Part shown: piece after piece, positions 43,456-53,369 of the stretch | Layout of the letters: each line of letters starts with the position of its first letter | Numbering within the stretch: the first letter of the stretch is position 1 | Assembly (NCBI GenBank): GCA_022925895.1 | Contig: JAKSYS010000431.1 | Location: 1 to 53,369, forward strand | Direction of reading: 5' to 3' | DNA length: 53,369 bases | DNA from: Fragilaria crotonensis | Lineage: Eukaryota > Bacillariophyta > Fragilariophyceae > Fragilariales > Fragilariaceae | Made by a program: the position numbers and the translations under genes | Notes under the pieces: generated by a model | The model's database searches: none | Told to the model about the DNA's origin: nothing | What the model saw: only the letters and a program-made list of their open reading frames with translations

Positions 43456-46348
43456 ATGTCATCGCCTTCTCCAGTGCAAGGGCAAGGACAAGGATTAGGA
43501 AGTGCATCTTCCAGTCCAATTCCTCCTCAATGGCAACAGCCAACATCCACTTCCAGCGGTGAGATTCGCTCGGTAACACCTGCCATGAACAACACTCGAG
43601 GCGCATCCATGGGCATGTATCCATCCAGAGCCAACGTTTCGTCTCCAACAAGAACACCAGGATCGGAATCCAACTCGAATGCCAACACACCGCAGCCATC
43701 AGCGTCAGGATCAGCACAACCACAATCATTCTCAAACTCCAATTCACAGTACAATGCCAATCGAACCATGTCGCCTCAACGTTACCTTGCCAACACCAGC
43801 AGTAACAACAACAACATGAATCAAAAACAGCAGGATAGTGGACCTTCCTCCACTGGTCTCATTCGGTTGACACTCCGCAAACCCATGGGAATTGTGTTTG
43901 AGCCAATGTACGATCCGAATCAGCCATCCGTACAAAAAGGCGTTCGCATTTGCGATCTCCCAAGGACTGGAGCTGCCGCACTTTCCAGAAAACTCGAAAT
44001 TGGAGATGAACTGCTCTCCATCAATGACAAGACCATGTCCAGATTGACCTTTGACGAAATTATGGATTTCATCATTGAGGCTGATCCAGAACAGGTCAAT
44101 CTGTTGTTTCGACGACCACGAAAGGAAGTCCTGGCCGCCAGGAATGCCCTCAAGGCACCGCCGCCTAATAAGTACAACTCCAATGCGAATGCTGCATCTG
44201 TCAAGTGGGTCGACGAAGACGGTAAGAGCCCCAAAAAGGGACAAGAGCAAGTCAAAGGGATCTGCGACCACTCCAGTCTCCGCCTCAAACTCCAAAAAGA
44301 AGAAGACATCATCATCCAAGAAAGAGCGATACGACGACGATACTCTTGAAACCTATGATGAAAAACCACTTCCCAAGAAGAAGGGAAGGAGAGATCCCTA
44401 CGAGAACGAATCATTCCTCGATTTGCTCATTGACACGATCTGTGCCAATCCAGATGCTGTCTGCAAACCGTCAGATCGTCATGGCGATACCGATTATGAT
44501 TCTGACGAGGATGAAGACGATCGAACTCTCACTTCGTATGATGATTCAACCTACGTCACCTACGAATCAGAAAAGGAAAAGGAAAGGAAGCCGTCCTCCT
44601 CCAAAGACAAGAGCGCCAAGAAAGCACCACCACCGAGTGCGGATTCGGAAACCGAAGATGACACGTTTGCCGAAGAGGAATTACGTCATCGATCCAAAAT
44701 AATGAATAATGTCAAGTCCTTGCTACCAAAGCCCTACGAAGACGATGCGACTTTGGAAACGACGGAAACCACTGATCGACTTCCAGTCAAAACGATGACC
44801 AACCCTTCTCCAACTCCCCCCACTCGGACTTGCAGTTGTTCAAGAAGTTCAATCGCCACCACAGCCCGAGCCACCCAAGCAGCAATTGCAGCCTCCGATC
44901 CAACATCATATTCATCAGCAACACTACCAACAGCAGCAGCAGCAGCAGCAACAGCAACAACAACAAGTGCGCACGCCGCTGATGATGCCTGCTGTCGATG
45001 ATGAAAAGAACAAGGCGCCCATTACGGAATTGGAATACGATGACCAAGTGGATGCCGATGTGTCGGTCATGGAGTCACTCGGTGGACCGTCTCTGCTCAT
45101 TGAACAGCGACGACAAAACCCGGCGGTTGTACAGCCGCCCAAGGATGTGGTTCCCGCTGAAATTGTCAACGAATTTGGAAGTGATTACCCCGCTGACTTT
45201 GGTTACACCCGAGAGCAAACGATTGGAAGAGACCCGGTTCGATTCTACTCATTTGTTGTGAAGAAACTGTTGGAACAACATGAACCAGAAAAGGTTAGAC
45301 TGTTGGACAAGCTTTTGGCGAAATACAAGGGAAGAGAGGATCATTTGGTGCAAAAGCTATCGGTGCGATACAGACGAGCACCTGATGAGGGAGACGAGGC
45401 GTCGTTTTCGGAGGCAGTTAACAAGAACAAGGAAAGCGAAACGACCGAACGGGTTGTGCAGAAAGCACAAGAACGAGCTGTTGCCACGTTTGGAACGTGG
45501 CCTGAGAATGAAACGAAGGAGCAGGAGCCTGTCGATGTTGAAAAGGAGGAATCGGAAGAAGAATCTGAATTTTCTGGAGATTCGATTGATGGTACCTCGC
45601 CAGCCGTCATTGCGCAAGTCTCTGAGCTTCTGAATTACGTTTACGGCAAGACCTCTGTACCTGGTCAGATTGATCGCGTCTCAACCATCATGCGCGCCTA
45701 CGAAGGTCGCGAAGCAGTGCTTTTGGAACTTTTGGAAACCAAGGCCCTGATCAAGGCCAACAGCGAAAAGGAGAATGCCGCGAACTTGCCATCATTCTTG
45801 AGGAATTCGCCAGCGCTGGACCAGCATCGCGAAGAGGATGACATGGTTTCGCCACTTTCGTCGCCAAACACGGGCATGAACCCGCAGCCAGTGGGAGGAG
45901 GTAACATTATCAACGATGATATTTCGTCCATGAGCGGCGTTTCCTCGCCTGTGCCAGAGAATGGTATCAAGCCGGTAAGTTGCGATTAAGATTGTCGTTT
46001 TCTATTGTTGCCGGGTGGGTTTTCCATTCAGTCGAGCCCTTACCTTTACCTCTCTATCGCACAATTCAACAGGAGGAAGCACTTTCGAAGCAAAAGGCCG
46101 CAGAGAGAGCAGCAAGTAGCAACAATGGCAGCAAGGAACCCAAACGTGCGATTGTGACTAATTCGTCGATACCAAATAATGCCACACTATCGTCAGCTGC
46201 AAGCAAGGAAGTGGCTCCGAGTAAGCAGCAGCAACAGGAGAAGGACAAGAAGAAAAAGGGTCTTTTTGGTGGTTTGTTTAACAAGAAGAACCGAAAAGGA
46301 GGTGGCGTTGCATTACGAAGTAAGGGAGAAGAGCATGGCTCTATCTGA
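43456..46348 (+). CDS. PDZ-domain protein with poly-Gln and repeated helical motif
   Basis: ATG 43,456. A Ser/Gln/Asn-rich N-terminus precedes a PDZ domain (about 43,857-44,120): LIRLTLRKPMGIVFE is the carboxylate-binding strand, then GVRICDLPRTGAAA, LEIGDELLSINDKTM and a DPEQVNLLFRR end. Then come charged, Lys/Asp/Glu-rich stretches with ENESFLDLLIDTICANPDA, a poly-Gln tract (44,925-44,967), and two related helical segments, LLDKLLAKYKGREDHLVQKL and VSTIMRAYEGREAVLLELLE. The last exon (46,073-46,348) follows an intron with GTAAGT and CAACAG ends. It closes with KKKKGLFGGLFNKKNRKGG. Two extra bases lie in an A run (44,233-44,237) and a C run (44,816-44,821). Without them three frames merge into one. 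Probably a cytoplasmic or membrane-edge scaffold; partner unknown. Confidence 0.8.
44925..44967 (+). repeat. CAG/CAA poly-glutamine tract
   Basis: Fourteen or so consecutive Gln codons, mixed CAG and CAA, inside the PDZ gene. Likely length-polymorphic. Confidence 0.85.
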
Positions 46349-46493
46349 AGGAATGTACAAGTGCGAGTCAATGATTGATGGTTGAATAATGGTATTATAG
46401 AGCCACGAAAAGAATAGTAACGTGTACGCTTTTGTTGGACTTGAAAGTCTTTCTATAACATGCTTTGAAAGTGAGCACTCGTACTCTCGAGTA

Positions 46494-46784
46494 TTAAAGA
46501 TATTCGCACTGATACGCCGAATCTTCCTCCGCGGTGACATGGAATCCACTCTTGGGGCCAACTTCAAAGTTGGTGCCAGCTGGGAAAGTCACCCACTCGT
46601 CCGATGTCGTGCCATCGACCTTCACCTTTAGGAGACCCGAAATGACAGTCATGCGTTCGGCCGCATCTGTACCAAAATAATAACTTCCCTTGGAGATGAT
46701 ACCAACACTGAACTTGCGACCATTTCGTTCACTCGCAACAGATTGGACTGCTGCATCAAAATATGAATTGTGTTGAATAGGCAT
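46494..46784 (-). CDS. ppnP: PpnP-type pyrimidine/purine nucleoside phosphorylase (cupin)
   Basis: ATG 46,784 gives a 96-residue protein, the usual size for this small cupin family (PpnP/YaiE, about 94 residues). Recognised features: HNSYFDAAVQSVASERNGRK start, SVGIISKGSYYFGTDAAERM, TVISGLLKVKVDG, then EWVTFPAGTNFEV and FHVTAEEDSAYQCEYL at the C-terminus, all in family order. In bacteria it splits purine and pyrimidine nucleosides with phosphate. The family is mainly bacterial, so a transfer into the diatom lineage is possible; codon use was not measured. No targeting peptide is seen. An in-frame extension to 46,976 exists, but has no domain content. It converges with the PDZ gene (145 bp between ends). 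Confidence 0.85.
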   Translation of the reverse strand: MPIQHNSYFDAAVQSVASERNGRKFSVGIISKGSYYFGTDAAERMTVISGLLKVKVDGTTSDEWVTFPAGTNFEVGPKSGFHVTAEEDSAYQCEYL

Positions 46785-47196
46785 GATGGTGACGATGATG
46801 ATGTGTTGTTTGTGATGTGTAATGTGTATAGTACATGTCAATGTTTGTGGTGCCCAAGGTAATGGTACGTGTACTGTCGATGCTATTTGTACAGCGTTGC
46901 ACTGTGGATGCATTTCCCAGGTTAACGTCATAGGAGACTGCACGCGGATACCTGGTAATTTTCCTATGATACTCACATCGTTAATCAGGGTTTACGTATG
47001 GTCTAACGCACAGACGTCTGTCCACCGACCAGCATATGCATTTCCGCGATCAAAAACAGGAATCATACGACGATTTCATAGTTCGAAGTTTATTTGAAGG
47101 ATTGGATCCAACATCCAATCATCCATCAGCCGTATCAATCATTCATAATTCATAACTTCATAACTCATCACACAACATACTTATACATTTCGACAG
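46785..47196. promoter_or_regulatory. divergent promoter region between ppnP and ketopantoate reductase
   Basis: 412 bp with no supported gene, between two divergent starts. A TTCATAATTCATAACTTCATAACTC-type AT-rich stretch (about 47,140-47,170) precedes the + gene. Confidence 0.5.
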
Positions 47197-48554
47197 ATGC
47201 GACTGCTTACAATCACAACACATTTTCTTAATCATGTCACAATACTCATGATGATGGCATTGGTGTCGTTGTTGAATCATGGCCACAAAGCGCAAGGATT
47301 TGCATCGTTTGCCAGCAGTAATGGCCGTCCATCACTTCCGATACAGCTGCAGCAACAACGATGCACTTCCCTTTCCATGGAAAAAGTGCTGGGGATAGAC
47401 ATGGAGAATTCAAGAACATCATCATCTGTTGCTATTGTTGGAAGTGGTGCTGTTGGAGGATATTACGGAAGTCGCTTGTGGGAGGCAGGTCACAACGTTT
47501 CATTTTATATGCGAGGAGAGCATTACTTTCAGAGTAAGGCCAATGGTCTCAATGTCACGGTGAGTTGAGTCATGTTCAGAATGCGTGTCGAAGTTTTTGT
47601 GCGGCGGCATAGGACAGTAAAATTGGCATTAATCACCGTGGCTCTCACCTTGGCACTCCACAAAATTTATCTTCGGGTTTCCGACTCATCAAGTCGATTC
47701 GAGGTGACATTTTTATCCCTCCAGATAGATTGCAAGTCTTTGACGATACCAATGATATTGGAACCGTCGATTGGGTGATTTGTGCACTCAAGAGCACTGG
47801 CCTTGACGCTATACCTGACCTCATCTATCCATTGTTGAACAGCAACACCAGGGTCCTCAACATTATGAACGGGTTGATTGAGGAGGATCTTCTGAACATG
47901 CTCGCCGAAAAATGTGACAAGAGTCCGTCGGATGAATTGACTTGCTGTGCAGCAGTCTACGGAGGTATGGCACTCTTGTGTTCGAATCGAATTAGTCCCG
48001 GCCATATTGATCATTCCTTCGCTGGTCTATTGAGCGGAGGAGTTGCTGCAGCATCAACGACCAATACTCCACAGAAGAACCAAGCAGCCTTTGAAGCCTT
48101 GTGGCAACATGCGGAAGTTGACATCAACTACGAAGCGTCGTTACTTAGAGGTCGATGGAAAAAGAATTGTTGGAACCTCCCTTTCAATGGCATTAGTGTT
48201 GCTATGGGTGGCGTCACCATTGATGTTGTCGTCAATGATCCCGGTCTTCGAAAATTGGCCTACTCCGTGATGGACGAAGTTATTACCATTGCCAATGAAG
48301 ATTTGAAGCAGAATGGGTACGATCCATCATGGTACTTGGGAGAGGCTGAAAAGAAGCAAATGATGGACTTGAGCGATGCAATGGGGCCTTACAAAACATC
48401 TACCATGCTGGATCTTGTGGAACGCAGACCAATGGAGGTGCAATTCTTGTTTCGTAAACCGCTCGAAAGGGCGGCTCGGTTGAATGTCAAAGCTCCTCAT
48501 CTTGAAACCTTGGTTGTCCTCATTGAAGCGTATCAGAGGATGTATGGCCTCTAA
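47197..48554 (+). CDS. plastid-targeted 2-dehydropantoate 2-reductase, two exons
   Basis: Exon 1 47,197-47,559, intron 134 bp (GTGAGT...CATCAAG), exon 2 47,694-48,554; phase 0 at the junction, about 407 residues. The N-terminus is a signal peptide (TILMMMALVSLLNH) ending KAQG then FASF, an ASAFAP-like site, so plastid import is inferred. The NADPH-binding loop VGSGAVGGYYGSRL begins the mature domain. RGEHYFQSKANGLNV, VDWVICALKSTGLDAIP, LNIMNGLIEEDLL and the late WNLPFNGISVAMGG with conserved Lys/Asn are typical of the PanE/ApbA family. It reduces ketopantoate to pantoate in vitamin B5 and CoA synthesis. No frame break was seen. Confidence 0.88.
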
Positions 48555-48814
48555 GCAGGGTCGTAAGCTACCTTTTAGAAACAACTCTTGATTCTGAGTT
48601 ATCGACATGTATCGAACGCCTGTCGACCTTCATCAACAAATGCATTCAGAACGCGGAATTGGTAATGAGTTTGTGACAAGCATCCTTACACCAATTGATG
48701 CACGACATCCCTAAGACGTATCTCTCTTTCGATCACACCTCAGCATCGTAATGCAATCCGCTCCTGATCCTATTGCAGAGTTATGCTATTTGAGGACAGC
48801 AAGTCACATCTAAA

Positions 48815-51723
48815 TTACACTTTCGTACTACGTCCGAACCACTTAAACACAGTCTTGCCGACTTGAGGTGGCGCATTCTTCTTTCCTTTCTTGTTTGCAA
48901 TCTTCTTCTCTTCGTTTCTTGATATTGTGAGCATCTTGTGCATCGTGTCAAAAACGTGCTCTTCCAATGGCAACGATGGTTGCTTGTCATTCACTGGAGC
49001 GCTTGGTGTTGGTGATTCTGCCGAAACAGGTTCCACATCATCATCCGGAGTCGCTATGTCTCCTTCTTCCTTTCCAAGTTCATTATTCACTGGCCCAACA
49101 TACCTCAAGAAGGTTAGTTCGATGGATTGGGTATTCTCAGCCTCAGATACGAGGGAACAAATATCATCAACATTCATCCCAAGGGCGCTGCGACCGTCAA
49201 CGGCAGCGAGCTGGTCACCAATGAGGATCGCATCATCCGGAGACAACTTGGCCGCGTTGCCAGTCGCAAAGACGTTCGCTACCCAGCATCCTCCATCATT
49301 CTCTTGAAACAACACTGCGTCGAAAAGGAATTATGTGTCAGTCATCTTTGAAAAGTGCTTGCCCACTGTAGTCCGACAAGGCTTACCTCCAAGTGGTAAG
49401 CCAATCTTGATCACTTTGAAAACAACCTGATCCACCAACGACGCGTCACGACAACTCTCATCGAACTCCAGGCCTTGAAGCTTATACATCGATTGAGCGG
49501 CATAAAATGCCATATCGGCGAGGCTGGGGTCACGCTCCAGGGAATACATGGCGACCTCTTCAAATTCTGGAACTTTCGTCTCGACTTTGCTCTGCTGTGA
49601 TGAAGGGCGCGATTAGAATTGTGGCATCGCGTTGTCATTTCATAAAATATCGAACTTACTTGATCCACGGATCCGGCGCCGAGAAGCCATTCAGCTGCGT
49701 AAGACATCGTTGCATCGAGTGGAGACAAGTTATCGACTTCTACATCCTTCACTTCAACTGCAGCAGCAACTGCTGGCTTGCTTGTTACAAAAGCGTTGCA
49801 ACCTGGGTGAGCAAAAAGCGCATGCTCTGCACCAATTTCTGTCTTCACCTCCTGGTCCAGGTTCTGATCCAAATTCCGGTCCACATGCTGGTCTTCATCC
49901 TGGACTACATCATTGGTATCGGGCGATGAACAGTCTGGAGGTGGAAGGCCGAGAGTCTCGGTGACGAGATTGACCCCGCCTTCAAGAAATTCCCATATGG
50001 CAACGAAGGGATCACCTTCTGCCGGAACCACGCCCGTAGGCGATTGCGCTTCAGACTTCTCGACCTTCACTTCAGTCTTCTCGACCGTCACTTCAGTCTT
50101 CTCGACCGTCACTTCAGTCTTCTCGACCGTCACTTCAGTCTTCTCGACCGTCACTCCAGCCTTCTCGACCGTCACTCCAGCCTTCTCTTCTCGCGACGCA
50201 CTCGAGCCTCGACTTGTATCACTGACGTTCTCACCGTTTGTGGTATATGAGGTACCATTCGCTTGACTGGCATCCACCGTCCAGTCCTCTTCGAGGGTTC
50301 CGAGAGTTTCGGATGCGCAAGACTCCATGTCGAATTTCTTGTTTTGTTTGTATCTGTAGGATCGACGACCAGGTTTGCTGGATTTCGGATTGCCGATAAA
50401 CAAAAGATCCTTGAAGAGATCTTCCACCTCACTCTCCATGCTTTTGGTATAATCGGAATTGAGACTGTATTCCGAGGCTACTGTTTCGATCTCGGCAGAT
50501 TCGATGACATCTCCGACTTCCTTGTTGTCGTCCGCCATTTGAAAAATCGTTTCGTCGTACGTGTCAAAGCAAACAATGTTCGAAAGTTTTGGCCCTACCG
50601 CTTTCGAAGACTTCTGGGTTGTTCCCTTTTGTTGATTTCGATTCCTTCGTTGGTATGCTTGCTGCGTACGCTTTTGCAAATCATCATCACCCTCTTGAGA
50701 AGAATTATCATCTTCCGATCTCCTGTTTCTTCGGAATCGCCTGGGCTTATTACCTTTGGAATTGGCTGCTTCAGAGGCAATGTCAGCCAATATCATGCGC
50801 TTTCGTTCATCAGCGGCTTCAAAGTTGAAAAGCGAGTCATCGTCGCCGGCCGTGTTTGCGACAGGGGTGACCGACCTTGCCAATCCTAGCTTCTTTCGCA
50901 ACTTTCTGGGAGAGCTATCGGTAGCGCTTCCCGGCGACAAACCAAACTCTTCGTAGTTATGATTTGGCTCATCTTTCGGAAGGAATGGCAAATGGCCCGC
51001 TCAAACTCCAGAGTTGTTAATGAAACGCGTGGTCGCATCGGATTCTGCCAAAGAGAGAGCATACGGCGGAGAATTGGGATGCTTTTTACCCTCAGTAAGG
51101 ATGGTTGGAGGTGAAGCAGACCGAAAGCGGTCATTGTCACTGTAGTAGGCACGGAGGACTTGCACATTTCGCCGACCGCCTCCTCCTGTATCCGAAAAGC
51201 CTCTGTCCGGCGAGGAGTCTCCCCCAACAATGACGAGCTCGTCCTCAGGAGCGTCAGCAAACGCGGATGGTTCGTCAAAAGGGCGGTGCAGGGGTGGTGG
51301 GGGTTGGCGGCGTTGCTTGTTGGGAGAAGGGTAACGAGGAGGGCTGCAATGCGGGACAGGGCGAGACAGTCCCAATTGGTCAAAGGGCATCTCATCGTCA
51401 TTCCAGCCAGCTTCACGCCGAGGCTTGGGTGGTGGAGTGGGCCTCGTTGGTGAATAGGATGGCCGAGGGGGTAAGTGTCTCTGGCTCTTTCCAGAGCTTG
51501 TTCTTACATGGCTTTGGTCATACGTGGAACTCCTCGAGTTCGGAGTGGATGGCGAACTTGACGACGCAGAGACAGTTGATGGGGTGTACGTCTCGCGTCT
51601 TTCAAGTAGACTGAAGCCAGTGTCCCCGAAAGGATTATACAGCTGGCTCGGGATCTGGCTCGATACTCTAGTGCTGTCCCTCCTCGGGGACTGATTGTGT
51701 TCGTCGATTCTAGAGTCCACCAT
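48815..51723 (-). CDS. large disordered protein with C-terminal PDZ-like domain, in-frame stop
   Basis: Exon 1 51,723-49,660, intron 65 bp (GTAAGT...TCACAG), exon 2 49,594-49,387, intron 72 bp (GTAAGC...GACGCAG), exon 3 49,314-48,815. All junctions keep phase. The N-terminal 240 residues are Pro/Ser/Arg-rich. The middle is charged and carries the 7-residue VEKTEVT repeat. Exon 2 has RDPSLADMAFYAAQSMYKLQ. The C-terminus is a PDZ-like fold: KIGLPLG, VLFQENDGGCWVANVF, AILIGDQLAAVDG and a NTQSIELTFLR strand. A TGA at 51,003-51,001 interrupts codon 241. Both sides are coding in the same frame, so it is either an error, a nonsense allele, or two genes. No start ATG lies upstream of 51,723 in frame. 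The family is not recognised beyond the PDZ. Confidence 0.65.
50056..50195 (-). repeat. 21-bp tandem repeat encoding VEKTEVT units
   Basis: CTTCTCGACC recurs every 21 bp at 50,056, 50,077, 50,098, 50,119 and on, six to seven units, in frame with the protein. The first and last units differ (KVEKSE, VEKAGVT). Confidence 0.9.
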
Positions 51724-53369
51724 TGCCGCACTCTGGTTAACCTTCTTCAAAAGCTCCAAATGAGGTACTCGGAGTGACAGGGAGCAGTATGGTCCCTTGT
51801 TGCAGCTTGATGCAACTTGGTGTTGACCAGTAGGATTCCTTCTATCCTTCTATTGCAACAATCCACTTGAACGGATCAATGTGATATTACTTGCAAATTC
51901 AATTGTTTGTTTTCCCTCCATACTGTGGTCGAGCATCAAACATTGTCGAATTAAAATCGAGCATGTCACTCGTGTGGGACAACTTCCACCATCCGATCCG
52001 TCCTATCAAATACATGACATGCACATGAACATGAAATGGCAATACTTACCTTAGACGAAGGCTGCGCGTAGCGCTCGTCTGATACTTAGAAACACGTTAA
52101 CGTCGGTAACGGCAACGGAATCCGTTGCAGCGTGATCCCGGATAGGAAATTTCGTGTGATTTAAGTAGAAACACCAAAAATCCAATGATCCAAATTATTG
52201 GATGGCTCAGTGACATCGGTAGACCACGCTACTTAGATTTCTCACAAGCAATACCCTCAGATATGACGTTGTTCTGTGTAATTAATTCTCAACTCCGAGT
52301 ACCGGATGGTGCCGGTGCACAATCCATGAAACATGAAAGTGACTTTGAATGGAGGGAAAGAGAAGCCACTGAACTCCGAGTACAGTGCTCTGTGTTCACC
52401 GAAACCTTTCTACTATCATAAGATTCCAAGTTCCGATTTTTGCCTCGTATCTGGAGTACTTGTACCTGCTACTGGTTTGTGCAACATCAGCTACGAGATG
52501 TCCTTGTTCTAGCTACTATATCGTGTCATGATTCTTCCGAGGACCACTACAGCCACCGAAATGGACATTGGGACAAAGAATCATGATGTCATGATTGATG
52601 GATCTGTCACGAGACGATGCAGGCTGCTGATGCTGAATTCCATCCCAGATCAACAAAAGCTGGACAAGTTGTGATGCAACCGGTACTATGTTACATTGAT
52701 GCAACCATTACTTCAGCATGTGGGAAAATAGACATGTCTTAGTTTTCCAGCAACACTAGCATCACTACTAACAAGATTGGATATGGATCCAAGCAACAAA
52801 TTATGTCAACATGATGGTGTCCCTAGAATATACGATTATGGTGGGAGCCTTAAGCAGCTGTGCATACTGCATACCTGCAGGACTGTTGTGCTTAGGGGCA
52901 TTAACAAGAAACTGCACCCCCACTACTGCCAATGCAGGTAGGTGGTGGGGACAACGACTCTGGGGACTTTAATGATGACAAGAATAACTACCGGTAGTTT
53001 AGCTTGATTGGAGTGGAGCACCTGTACAACAGTTGGTACTACAGTACATTACTTTCGATAGTAGTACTGGAGTAGGAATACTGACACGATTGGCTTCTAC
53101 AACAGTACTCCGTACTCAGTAGTCAGTAGTACGCTTCCGTACAAGTGTATGATGCACTTCCTTCTTCCTTTGGACTCCTCGTAACTCCTCGTGGGTCTGA
53201 GATTTCTTCCGAAACCATGGCGACAGACACGCGAGCTCCGGAAATGCCGCGTGGAGCACGCATGTACGAAGACGCAACACGCAACAAACGAGCTATGCTG
53301 ATAATCTTCCCCTTGTAACACACGTATTCCATCAGACAAGACAAAATCAGAAAATCCACCGTCCTCTCG
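51724..53369. other. right-hand intergenic DNA, no supported gene
   Basis: This begins with the upstream side of the PDZ gene; the frame stays open to about 51,860 without an ATG, so a small 5' exon may exist. Frames at 52,185-52,421 and near 53,097-53,359 (-) have no motif. The last could be an edge of a gene beyond the window. GTAC words are again dense near 53,030-53,140. Confidence 0.45.

Noticed and set aside
44787..45169. Minus-strand open frames with long Leu or Cys runs
   Set aside because: They are antisense shadows of the poly-Gln (CAG/CAA) tract in the PDZ gene.
46785..46976. 64-codon N-terminal extension of the PpnP gene
   Set aside because: It begins without family similarity. 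The ATG at 46,784 gives the standard PpnP length and start.
49913..50266. Plus-strand frames with tandem SVFSTVT or LLDRHFS repeats
   Set aside because: They are antisense shadows of the 21-bp repeat in the PDZ-protein gene on the minus strand.
51001..51003. Selenocysteine codon
   Set aside because: The TGA lies in a disordered linker with no redox motif, and no SECIS element could be recognised by eye.
1..53369. tRNA and rRNA genes
   Set aside because: I looked for box A/box B patterns and conserved rRNA segments. The few GTTCGAATC-like words lie in coding sequence and lack a matching acceptor stem.

Overview
The window looks like nuclear DNA of a diatom, or a close stramenopile relative. 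The reasons are intron-containing genes with short GT-AG introns (about 65 to 134 bp), two heat-shock-factor-type genes of the kind expanded in diatoms, two predicted plastid preproteins with a signal peptide followed by a Phe at the expected cleavage site (ASAFAP-like), Ty1/copia Gag remnants, and TE families seen in stramenopiles. I cannot name the species. No bacterial, organellar or viral backbone is visible.

Layout. 1-3.4 kb: minus-strand relic of a Ty1/copia element (Gag with zinc knuckle, start of protease) running off the left edge. 4.4-8.2 kb: a plastid membrane protein gene (+) and a class 3 lipase gene (-). 9.2-18.3 kb: two HSF genes and an ESCO-type cohesin acetyltransferase gene, all on the minus strand. 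The interval also holds a 2.69-kb hAT-like transposon with perfect 8-bp target duplications (10,760-13,449). 19.56-32.23 kb: one large transposon bounded by 26-bp perfect inverted repeats. It carries an accessory gene and a transposase gene, and the transposase is split by a 5.67-kb non-LTR retrotransposon (endonuclease, RT, RNase H) flanked by a perfect 17-bp duplication. 34.2-38.7 kb: a decayed copy and a fuller copy of a DDE transposon, the fuller one bounded by inverted repeats with TA at the ends. 39.1-51.7 kb: a gene-dense host block with a PSMD5-like proteasome chaperone, a metaxin-like protein, two PDZ-domain proteins, a PpnP-type nucleoside phosphorylase and a plastid-targeted ketopantoate reductase. 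51.7-53.4 kb: no supported gene.

Most conserved host genes here read through only if one or two single-base indels are allowed, often in homopolymers. I take this as residual sequencing or assembly error rather than mass pseudogenisation, and I mark every place. The TE genes carry many more disruptions and are probably dead.

The host genes do not form one pathway. The clearest biology is the TE stratigraphy: a LINE inside a large two-gene DNA transposon, a hAT element carrying a retrotransposon-like gag fragment, and two generations of one DDE transposon side by side.
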